Assembly: GCA_030628905.1 (NCBI GenBank)
Contig: DAOVQB010000139.1
Span: 1-12,007, forward strand
Source of the DNA: DAOVQB01 sp023128935
GTDB taxonomy: Bacteria > Eisenbacteria > RBG-16-71-46 > CAIMUX01 > WJJG01
Reading direction: 5' to 3'
DNA: 12,007 bases
Below, one piece after another: positions 5,987 through 11,845 of the stretch (the stretch's first letter is position 1; every line of letters begins with the position of its first letter). The position numbers and the translations under genes are program-made. The notes under the pieces were generated by a model that ran no database searches, was not told the DNA's origin, and was given only the letters and a program-made list of their open reading frames with translations.

Positions 5987-6226
5987 AGTTGGACTTGACC
6001 GCTTCGCGATTTCTATGGGGATTGTTGCCCAAACTGACCGGGCATTCAAGGTCTGGGTGGGGGGCGCAGATGCGCGCGATGTAGGGGATCAGGCTGGTTG
6101 GAGGCTGTGTAGGCATCGGGGGTGGAGAGAAGCCGTTGGGCGGAAGGATCGATGAAGTCAGCAGGGCGCACTTGGCCCTGGGGACCTGGCGTGGTCCCTG
6201 TGGCAGCGAAGCTCTACTGCGGTCTG

Positions 6227-7425
6227 TCACGAAGCCTCCTTTTGCCAGGCTTGCCGAGACGGCGGTGCCCGCGAGGTCGGAGGCTGGGGCACGAGGGTCG
6301 GGATCCACCGAAGGGTTCCCTCCCTGCACTTCGGACAGCACCAGGGGCCCGGCTTCGCCTCGGAGGGAGCGGTCTCTGGCGAAGCCCTCGGTGGGGAGGG
6401 GTCGCCGAGCAAGGTGCGGATGCGCAGAAGCTTCTCCCGTCGGCCGCGATTGGCGAGGAAGCCGTAGTGACGGATGCGCATGAAGCCCGATGGAAGCCGA
6501 TGTAGAAGGAAGCGGCGGAGGAACTCGACGCCCTCGAGTTGCAGGACCCGTGGGCGATTCCCCCGCGCATAGTCCTGCCACCGAAAGATCACGTCATCGT
6601 CTTCGAGCGCGAGGAGGCGTGAGTTGGCTATGGCGACACGGTGGGTGTAGCGGGCTAGGTACTTCAGGACTTGCTTGGGGCCGCCGAAGGGCGGCTTGGC
6701 ATAGACCACCCATTCCTGCTGTCGTAACGGATCCATCCATCGGGACCATTGCTGCGGATCTTCGAGAGGCGCGAGCGATCCCGGGAGATGGAGCTTTCCC
6801 TGCCGCTGAGCATGCCCGAGGTGCGAGAGGAACTTTCCCCGGAAGAGACGGCTCAGGACGCGTACCGGCAGGAAGAATCGCTCACTACGGCACGGGACCC
6901 AGCGGCTTCGATCGGCACTGAGCCCTCCCCCCGCGACCACGCAATGGAGGTGTGGATGTAGCTGCAGCTTCTGGCCCCAGGTGTGCAGGACGGCGAGGAA
7001 GCCAATCTCAGCTCCCAGATGTTGGGCGTCGCGACCGATGGTCTGTAGGGTCTCCGAGGCGCCCGGAAGAGGATCCCGTAGACCCGGCGTCGGTTCTGCA
7101 ATGCCAGTGGACCGAAGGCATCCGGAAGGGTGAAGACGACGTGGAAGTAAGGCACGTCGAGGAGATCGTCCGCGCGCTTCTCCAGCCACCGGGCTCGTGC
7201 CTGGGCTTGGCACTTGGGACAGTGCCGGTTGCGACACGAGTTGTAGGAGATCTCCTCGTGACAGCAGCGATCACAGACCCGCTTGTGTCCGCCCAATGCT
7301 GAGGTCCGACACCGGGTCAGATCCCGCAAGATCCGGTGCGACTCACCATCGAGTCCGTGCTGTTGTTCGTAGCGTTCCCCGAACGTCCGGATGACATCGG
7401 CTACTTCGTGCCGCTGCCGGTTCAT
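6227..7425 (-). pseudogene. IS91-family HUH transposase, single-base frameshift
   Basis: It starts at 7425 in an ATGA overlap with the recombinase stop. An N-terminal zinc region, CDRCC ... SCRNRHCPKCQ (residues 51-73), is followed by YFHVVFTLPDAFGPLALQNR. At about residue 122 (near 7070) the frame fails after RVYGILFRA, and the homologous text continues in another frame as ASETLQTIGRDAQHLGAEIG. One added G restores a 399-residue protein. The rest shows HUH in HPHLHCVVAGGG, the tyrosine region YLARYTHRVAIANSR, RIRHYGFLANR and a C-terminal CPKC knuckle. Without the extra base the product stops early and lacks the nuclease domain. Confidence 0.85.
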
Positions 7426-8303
7426 GACCCGGCTTGCCTGTCGCCCGTCACTGGGGAGGCCACCGCCGCGGCGAGTAGATCCACGGGTCCTCTCGGGCTC
7501 CGATCTCTCGTTTCCGTGGCGACGTGCAGGTAGAAAGCCGTGGTGTTCAAGCTTCGGTGGCCCAGGGCGTGCTGAATGGTGCGCAGGTCTGTCCCTGCCT
7601 CCAGGTGGTGAGTGGCGAAGCAGTGGCGCATGGTGTGCGTCGTCACGGACTTCGAAAGCCGCGCTTCCTGCCGGGCCCACTTGCAGGCCTTCTGGATCGC
7701 GGTGGGGTGGAGGGGATGATCCGGCTTGGCTCCGGGAAAGAGCCACTTTTCGGGTCGGTTCACCTTCCAGTAGGTTCGGAGGGCGAAGAGGAGCGTCTGA
7801 GAGAGAGGCGCGTAGCGATCCTTGCGTCCCTTGCCCTGGCGGATTCTGAGAACCATTCGTTCGCTGTCGATATCGGTGAGCTGGAGTTGGAGGGCTTCGG
7901 AGATCCGAAGTCCCGCCCCGTACATCGCCATCAGCACGGTCCGATGCTTGAGGTTCGAGATGGCCTTGAAGAACCGGCCTATCTCGGAGAGGCTCAGAAC
8001 CACGGGGAGCTTGCGCTCTGGTCTGGCATAGGGGATGTGGTTGACGAACTCTTCTCGGTCGAGCGTCACGTTGTAGAGGAAGCGCAAGGCGCAGACCGTC
8101 TGGTTGAAGATGGCCCAGGAGGCTTTGCGCGTTTCCACCAGGAAGACCTGGTAGGCTCGAATCTGCTCGGTGCCGAGCCGGTCGGGTGACTTGCCGAAGT
8201 GCCCGGCAAAGCGGGCGACGGCACGAATGCAAATGTCGACTGTTCGAGGAGAATAGTTGCGGATCCTCAGATCCTCGATCATTCTTTGGCGGAGAGCGCT
8301 CAT
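7422..8303 (-). CDS. Tyrosine recombinase of IS91-like element 2
   Basis: 293 residues, full length. The SAM-like core-binding domain spans about 1-85. The catalytic domain holds the complete active site: R133 (GAGLRISEAL), K158 (QGKGRKDR), H223 and R226 (HTMRHCFATH), H249 (LGHRS), nucleophile Y258 (TTAFYLH). It is encoded upstream of and overlapping the HUH transposase, an arrangement found in one branch of IS91 elements; its role there is not settled (dimer resolution or strand joining are possible). The start at 8303 has AAAGGAG 7 nt upstream, inside a long hairpin. Confidence 0.9.
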   Translation of the reverse strand: MSALRQRMIEDLRIRNYSPRTVDICIRAVARFAGHFGKSPDRLGTEQIRAYQVFLVETRKASWAIFNQTVCALRFLYNVTLDREEFVNHIPYARPERKLPVVLSLSEIGRFFKAISNLKHRTVLMAMYGAGLRISEALQLQLTDIDSERMVLRIRQGKGRKDRYAPLSQTLLFALRTYWKVNRPEKWLFPGAKPDHPLHPTAIQKACKWARQEARLSKSVTTHTMRHCFATHHLEAGTDLRTIQHALGHRSLNTTAFYLHVATETRDRSPRGPVDLLAAAVASPVTGDRQAGS

Positions 8304-8310
8304 GGCTCGA

Positions 8311-8374
8311 CTCCTTTCGTGAGGTTGGGGTGTGTTCTTATGCCAAAGACACAGTACCCCACCTCACGAAGGAG
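8311..8374 (-). promoter_or_regulatory. Leader hairpin that buries the ribosome binding site of recombinase 2
   Basis: 8311-8331 pairs with 8356-8374 over about 19 bp with two single-base bulges, loop about 24 nt. On the minus strand the 3' arm ends in AAAGGAG, the ribosome binding site of the recombinase. It parallels the leader hairpin of element 1 in position, not in sequence. Confidence 0.6.
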
Positions 8375-8480
8375 TTACTTCAACCAAGTCGAAGGATAGG
8401 CGTGAGCGGAAAGTAGACGGTTCAGGAAGATTCCTACACGAACGGGAGAATCCGGACTAGTCCTACCGCGAAGCGGTTTA

Positions 8481-8578
8481 GCCCAACGTAAGTTTGAGCA
8501 GCGAAGGCTCGTGGCGCGCAGCTTGCATCAGCAAGGTGGGTGACACGAGAATTCGCCTGCTCCAAACTCCTGTTATGG
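8481..8578 (-). other. attC: attC recombination site of the ORF6N cassette
   Basis: 98 bp. Minus-strand R'' is CCATAAC (8578-8572) and R' is GTTGGGC (8487-8481), a perfect GTTRRRY. L'' GTTTGGAGCAG pairs with L' CTGCTCAAAC with one extra G in L''. It starts 1-2 nt after the ORF6N stop. IS91-like element 2 begins directly after R'. Confidence 0.75.
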
Positions 8579-8579
8579 C

Positions 8580-9110
8580 TCAATCTGGAGTTCGAAACCC
8601 GATCCGACGCTTCTTCGGAACGGGATCCGGACTCATCAATTGCTTGATGGCATCTACGATAGCCAGGATCTGCTCGTCGTGATCCGCCAGTCGGCGGTCC
8701 AACTGGGCGATCTTCCGCGCCAGCTCGGCGTGGACACCGATAACCTGGCGGAGTTTCACGAACGCTCTAACGACGAATACGCTGACCTCAACGGCTCGTT
8801 GCGAGTTCAGCACGCTGGCAGCCATGATTGCGCCGTGCTCGGTGAAGACATGGGGCAGGGCTTTGGAGAAACGCAACCGGGCAAGGTGGTCGCAATTTGC
8901 GACCACCTCATCCTTCTCCGCTCGATTCAGTCGAAAAACGAAGTCGGCAGGAAACCGCTCCCTATTGCGCTTGACTTGCTCATTGAGGCGCTTGGTCGGA
9001 ACGCCGTAGAACTCTGCGAGGTCGGCGTCAATGATGACCTTTGCACCACGTACGAGCAGGATCCGTTGTTGAATTGCGCCAACGCGGACGAGTGCCTTTG
9101 ATCGAGCCAT
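8580..9110 (-). CDS. ORF6N-domain (KilA-N-related) protein
   Basis: 176 residues. The N-terminal ORF6N domain (about 10-100) is clear: IQQRILLVRGAKVIIDADLA, EFYGVPTKRLNEQVKRN, RFPADFVFRLNRAEKDEVVA, then LPHVFTEHGAIMAASVLNS. The last third is a helical, charged region (LARKIAQLDRRLADHDEQI) ending KKRRIGF, which suits a coiled coil. ORF6N domains are DNA-binding modules of phages and mobile elements; the cellular role is unknown. Start 9110 has GGAGG 11 nt upstream. It ends at its attC. Confidence 0.85.
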   Translation of the reverse strand: MARSKALVRVGAIQQRILLVRGAKVIIDADLAEFYGVPTKRLNEQVKRNRERFPADFVFRLNRAEKDEVVANCDHLARLRFSKALPHVFTEHGAIMAASVLNSQRAVEVSVFVVRAFVKLRQVIGVHAELARKIAQLDRRLADHDEQILAIVDAIKQLMSPDPVPKKRRIGFRTPD

Positions 9111-9199
9111 TCCTCAGTGAGCCTCCAAAGTTCACGAAACCGAAGTGGCCGCAGACTGCGACCAGCTTGTCAAGAGCAATGGGTTGGCGGCGTTTTGAG

Positions 9200-9385
9200 T
9201 CATAACGTTGGATTGAGCAGCGGGCTGGCCTGGCGTGGCTCTGGCTGCCGCCAGGGCCATTACGTGAAGCTCAGCAGCGGGCTGGCCTGGCGCGGCCCTG
9301 GCCCTGCAGGGCTGCGTCAGGGCCGCGCGCGTTCACGGCCAGGGACGTGACAGGGCAGAACGTCTGCTGCAGCGTCAAGTTATAC
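9200..9385 (-). other. attC: attC recombination site of the NYN cassette, with a duplicated half
   Basis: 186 bp, long for an attC. Minus-strand R'' is GTATAAC (9385-9379) and R' is GTTATGA (9206-9200). A 45-bp unit occurs twice, 57 bp apart (9201-9245 and 9258-9302); the last 29 bases of the two copies differ at two positions. The inner copy pairs better with L'' (TGACGCTGCAGCAG against TGAAGCTCAGCAG, one extra G), but its core is damaged (GTAATGG); the outer copy supplies the better R' box. Confidence 0.6.
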
Positions 9386-9396
9386 GAGCCTATCTC

Positions 9397-10035
9397 CTAC
9401 CAATCAATCGGTTTCCGTATCATGCGACCACTCGGCAGTCGAACGTCACTGGGGAATTGATGGGCCGCATAGCGTTCCTTGCGAATCAGGAATGACTTCG
9501 ATACCAGCTGCGCCAGTTCCTTGTTCTTCCGTTTGTACGGGAAGGCGAAGCAAACCTGTTTTGAGGGAAACAGGCGTACGGCAGTGCGCACTGCAGGAGC
9601 GAGATCCGTGTCGCCGGTAACCAAGACGATGGTATCAGCGTTGTCCAAGGTGAAGAGCTCGCAAATCTTCACGGATATCGCGACGTCGGTTTCCTTCTCT
9701 TCGTAGTGCTTGCTGTCCGTTCGGCAACGACGACAATGAACCGTCTTGGGCTTGAACCTCCCCATTACGGGAATAACACCGGTCGATCTGAGAGCCTCCA
9801 GATATGTGCGATGGCGAAAGGTCACCCCGGGTCGGTAGGGATCAAGATGAGTTGCGAGGGCTGAGAAGTAGTAGATCTCCTCCAATGCTGAACCGGCACC
9901 GATGATCGGCAGATATGATGTGAGCAGGGATCGCAAGTCGAGCCATTTGGTAGCCTGCCCGCCGAGGTCCACAGAGGCCGATCGGGCCAAGTGATAAACG
10001 TTGAAACCGTCAACGAGAAAGGTTGTGCGATTCAT
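9397..10035 (-). CDS. NYN-domain (LabA/DUF88-like) putative RNase
   Basis: 212 residues from the chosen start. TTFLVDGFNVYHLARS holds the first acidic metal ligand. Later acidic positions are in YEEKETDVAISVKICELFTL (KETDV) and TIVLVTGDTDLAPAVR (GDTD), the pattern of PIN-like NYN nucleases. A Cys pair CRRC (in HCRRCRTDSKHYEEK) suggests a small metal knuckle. NYN proteins are probable metal-dependent RNases. The ATG at 10035 fits the family N-terminus but has no ribosome binding site. The frame is open from ATG 10116, 5 nt from a promoter -10, so a 239-residue form reading through a terminator hairpin is possible. Confidence 0.85.
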   Translation of the reverse strand: MNRTTFLVDGFNVYHLARSASVDLGGQATKWLDLRSLLTSYLPIIGAGSALEEIYYFSALATHLDPYRPGVTFRHRTYLEALRSTGVIPVMGRFKPKTVHCRRCRTDSKHYEEKETDVAISVKICELFTLDNADTIVLVTGDTDLAPAVRTAVRLFPSKQVCFAFPYKRKNKELAQLVSKSFLIRKERYAAHQFPSDVRLPSGRMIRKPIDW

Positions 10036-10051
10036 GGCTTGATTAGAAAGC

Positions 10052-10079
10052 AAAACCCTCCGGGTCGCAACCCGGAGGG
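10052..10079 (-). terminator. Rho-independent terminator just before the NYN start
   Basis: A perfect 10-bp stem, ACCCGGAGGG (10070-10079) with CCCTCCGGGT (10056-10065), loop of 4, followed on the minus strand by TTTTG. It lies between the nearest promoter (10122-10150) and the NYN ATG at 10035, so it either insulates the gene or attenuates it. Confidence 0.65.
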
Positions 10080-10114
10080 GGCCAGCGAACTCAGTGAGCC
10101 CGACTGGGGATGAC

Positions 10115-10188
10115 ATCCAATATTATCGGCTACGCGCCCCATTTGGTCAAGCCTTCGCTTGTTGTTACCCCAATAGCCGACGTTCGGT
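10115..10188 (-). other. Degenerate attC-like structure after the DUF6429 gene
   Basis: Minus-strand ACCGAAC (10188-10182) and ATTGGAT (10121-10115) resemble R'' and R', the latter lacking its G. TCGGCTA/TAGCCGA (10126-10132 with 10174-10180) forms a stem and CAAGC-GAAG-GCTTG an inner hairpin (10148-10161). It lies about 160 bp after the DUF6429 stop, further than usual, so this may be a decayed site or an unrelated fold. Confidence 0.3.
10122..10150 (-). promoter_or_regulatory. Candidate promoter of the NYN gene
   Basis: Minus strand: -35 TTGACC (10150-10145), 17-nt spacer, -10 GATAAT (10127-10122). Transcription would begin at or near the ATG at 10116, which opens the longer NYN frame. Confidence 0.5.
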
Positions 10189-10351
10189 TCCAGGCTGCGA
10201 GCTCACAACTATCCAGCTACCAATGAGTTGTGGCTGCGTCTCTGGAATCGGCCACCCTGCATGCCATCAAGGGCCCATCATGGTCATACCCTGGATAGCA
10301 AGGCAGGTGCCAAAGCCTCCGATGAAAGCCCTCAGCCCAGGGTCGAGGAGT
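10189..10351. other. Gene-free stretch between the DUF6429 gene and the attC-like structure
   Basis: About 160 bp without a recognisable gene. It holds one perfect short inverted repeat, CACAACT (10204-10210) with AGTTGTG (10226-10232), with no T-run after it on either strand. Confidence 0.4.
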
Positions 10352-10591
10352 TCAAGACGCCGGGGCGAAGAGCATCTCGAACAGGCGCGTGGACTTGGCA
10401 ACGCATTCGGCGGAGACAGTGACGGATTTGGCTTTACTGGGTGGGTCGCCAATCAAACCCCTCTCGTGGGGACGCATCATGGATTCCCACCGGAAGCTCT
10501 TCCAAGCGCGCGTTGTCGGGCTAACCTCGACCATGCAGAGATGAAGCGGGGCAAGCACGGCTTCATCGGCCTTCTCAGGATCATATGCCAT
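10352..10591 (-). CDS. DUF6429-like small protein
   Basis: 79 residues. MAYDPEKADEAVLAPLHLCM, TRAWKSFRWESMMRPHERGL, IGDPPSKAKSVTVSAE and STRLFEMLFAP follow the spacing of DUF6429 proteins as I remember them (MxYDxxKVDEAVLALLxL ... RAWKGxDW ... RLHEKGxI.DPxSKAKSV). Function unknown; the fold may be winged-helix-like. Start 10591 has GGGAG 5 nt upstream and lies about 35 nt from the R' box of the preceding attC, a typical promoterless cassette position. Confidence 0.65.
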   Translation of the reverse strand: MAYDPEKADEAVLAPLHLCMVEVSPTTRAWKSFRWESMMRPHERGLIGDPPSKAKSVTVSAECVAKSTRLFEMLFAPAS

Positions 10592-10626
10592 TACATCTCC
10601 CGCGATGCAGGAGCATCAGGTAGCTC

Positions 10627-10743
10627 GGATAACGTGAGGATGAGCGGCGGGCCACCGACGCTCATCTGGCGCGAGTTGGGCCAAAGCCCAACTCGTGACA
10701 GTCTCCGGAGCCAGTTCCCGCCCGCTCCATTCAATGGTTCTCG
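10627..10743 (-). other. attC: attC recombination site before the DUF6429 cassette
   Basis: 117 bp. Minus-strand R' is GTTATCC (10633-10627); R'' is degenerate, CGAGAAC (10743-10737). L'' ATGGAGCGG pairs with L' CCGCTCAT with one extra G in L''. The centre is a perfect 10-bp hairpin (CGAGTTGGGC, loop CAAA, GCCCAACTCG; 10672-10695), which itself contains GTTGGGC and GCCCAAC. Confidence 0.55.
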
Positions 10744-11033
10744 GGCTCTTTGGATGCTGTGCCAGTGATGTATGCAGTCCATATGTTCGCGGTCAGCTGC
10801 CCGTACATGATATCTGACGAAGTCCTCCCTAGCCACGACAACGAAGCGCCCGGTGAGAAGAGGAGTCTAAGATCCAGGCCTTCCTCCGAGCGACTCGCTG
10901 TGACCCGTCCTGTGGGCGACCGGCGATATCTGATGAGATGGGGCCCGCTACTTGACTGAAGCCCCGTGGCTGCGGTCTCTGGGGCTGGTGCAGCCACATT
11001 CCTTGGTCGCCCAAAGCGTTACCTCAAAACGGC
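10744..11033. other. Stretch with no recognisable gene (cassette part upstream of the attC)
   Basis: About 290 bp between the attC and the brnT promoter. Minus-strand frames here are short. One (10997 to 10731, 88 residues) ends inside the attC as cassette genes do, but its sequence is low-complexity at the N-terminus, has no ribosome binding site and matches nothing I know. The region may hold a decayed cassette gene. Confidence 0.3.
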
Positions 11034-11061
11034 TTGTCGGGGCCAAGTCCCATGGTATCAT
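11034..11061 (+). promoter_or_regulatory. Promoter of the brnT-type TA pair
   Basis: -35 TTGTCG (11034-11039), 16-nt spacer, -10 TATCAT (11056-11061). It gives a leader of about 75 nt, including a small GCGAG/CTCGC hairpin, before the toxin start at 11143. Confidence 0.5.
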
Positions 11062-11142
11062 GCAACCTGCGAGTGCTGGGAGACGTGCTCGCAGCTGGAT
11101 GCGTGGGAAGTGGCCGGCGGCGGCCAGCTAGCGGGGGCCTTC

Positions 11143-11424
11143 ATGGGCTTGAGATTCGAGTGGGATCCAAAGAAGGCTGAAGCCAATCTCGAGAGGCACA
11201 AAATTGCCTTCGAGGAGGCGGCAACCGCATTTGCGGATCCCCTTTCGATCACGATTCCGGATCCGGATCATTCGATTCGAGAGAGCAGGTTCATTCTCAT
11301 AGGGCGGACCTTTGCTGGACAAACGGTTCTGATAGCACATACGGAGCGAAGGGATCAGATCCGAATCATTAGCGCACGCCGAGCTACACGGCGCGAAGTA
11401 AAAGCTTATGAAGAAGGCGAATAG
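11143..11424 (+). CDS. brnT: BrnT-family ribonuclease toxin
   Basis: 93 residues, the normal length for BrnT. The family blocks are all present: MGLRFEWDPKKAEANLERHK, IAFEEAATAFADP, ESRFILIGRTFAGQTVLIAH, TERRDQIRIISARRATRREV and KAYEEGE. BrnT has a RelE-like fold and cuts RNA. A longer open frame exists upstream (from 10966), but the family starts at MxxxFEWDP, so I chose 11143. It lies on the plus strand, opposite to the array direction, with its own promoter. Confidence 0.88.
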   Translation: MGLRFEWDPKKAEANLERHKIAFEEAATAFADPLSITIPDPDHSIRESRFILIGRTFAGQTVLIAHTERRDQIRIISARRATRREVKAYEEGE

Positions 11425-11428
11425 CAAT

Positions 11429-11632
11429 ATGGGCAGCGACGGAATGCGCAAAGAGTATGACTTCTCGCAGGGTGTGAGGGGCAAGTATGCGGCGAAGTTC
11501 ACGAAGGGCACGAACCTGGTCTTGTTGGATCCCGATTTGGCGAAGCTCTTCAAGGACTCCGAATCGGTGAACAACGCCCTCCGACTCCTTGCCGAACTCG
11601 CGAAGAAACAAGCCAAGCGCGCCCGCCGCTAG
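11429..11632 (+). CDS. Antitoxin-like partner of BrnT
   Basis: About 67 residues from the chosen ATG (11429, AAGAAGG 11 nt upstream; 11408 and 11444 are alternatives, the first overlapping brnT). MRKEYDFSQGVRGKYAAKF, GTNLVLLDPDLAKLFKDS and ESVNNALRLLAELAKK match a small family often found next to RelE-like or BrnT toxins, with a C-terminal helical segment that resembles a ribbon-helix-helix repressor. It does not look like classical BrnA. Antitoxin function is inferred from position and family. Confidence 0.75.
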   Translation: MGSDGMRKEYDFSQGVRGKYAAKFTKGTNLVLLDPDLAKLFKDSESVNNALRLLAELAKKQAKRARR

Positions 11633-11728
11633 GTTCCCAGACTCCACCGACACACCAGCCGTGTGATGGGACGATTCTGTTTGCGTACGCATACCACCCA
11701 GTGATGAGCACACGCTATCAGTATTGCC

Positions 11729-11845
11729 TGAGAACGCCAAAATGAGCTGCCACAAAAGCCCCCTTAAGCCTTTGAATTCACCTAAAATCCGCTCGGCTTT
11801 TGTGGTCAGCTCCATTTTATTGTTCGGCCTTCTTTGGCGTTATAA
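11729..11845 (-). other. attC: AT-rich attC recombination site of the ParB-like cassette
   Basis: 117 bp. On the minus strand AAAATGGAGCTG (11818-11807) pairs with CAGCTCATTTT (11749-11739), leaving one extra G in the first arm; the stem continues through CACAAAAGCC. The outer boxes TTATAACGCC and GGCGTTCTCA are inverted but depart from the consensus cores. It begins directly after the stop of the ParB-like gene. The 95 bp to its left (11633-11728) show no gene. Confidence 0.6.

Larger units (their letters stand above)
5909..8480 (-). mobile_element. IS91-like element 2 (intact tyrosine recombinase + frameshifted HUH transposase)
   Basis: About 2.57 kb on the minus strand. The left end at 8480 begins TAAACCGCTTCGCGGT, parallel to TAAGCCGCTTCGCGGC in element 1, directly after the attC core GTTGGGC (8487-8481). 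The right end is a long hairpin (5986-5915) followed by CTCTAC and the core-like GTTAGCC. Removing it would join the left attC to GTTAGCC and leave a plausible core box. No gene is seen in 5987-6226 (transposase tail) or 8375-8480. Boundaries come from comparison with element 1. Confidence 0.7.

Noticed and set aside
6853..8232. Long 459-codon open frame on the minus strand
   Set aside because: Its first 60% is the out-of-frame shadow of the recombinase; only the part from 7425 on is the real transposase N-terminus.
9150..9175. TTGACA on the minus strand as an ORF6N promoter
   Set aside because: No acceptable -10 box 16-18 nt downstream.
9217..9302. CRISPR-like direct repeats
   Set aside because: Only two copies, inside an attC palindrome; explained by duplication of one half-site.
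10591..10836. 81-codon minus-strand frame overlapping the DUF6429 start
   Set aside because: Half of it is the attC stem in translation, and there is no family resemblance or ribosome binding site.
11384..11815. 143-codon minus-strand frame (starts MELTTKAERILGEF)
   Set aside because: Its N-terminus is the attC stem and the rest is antisense to the BrnT partner gene.
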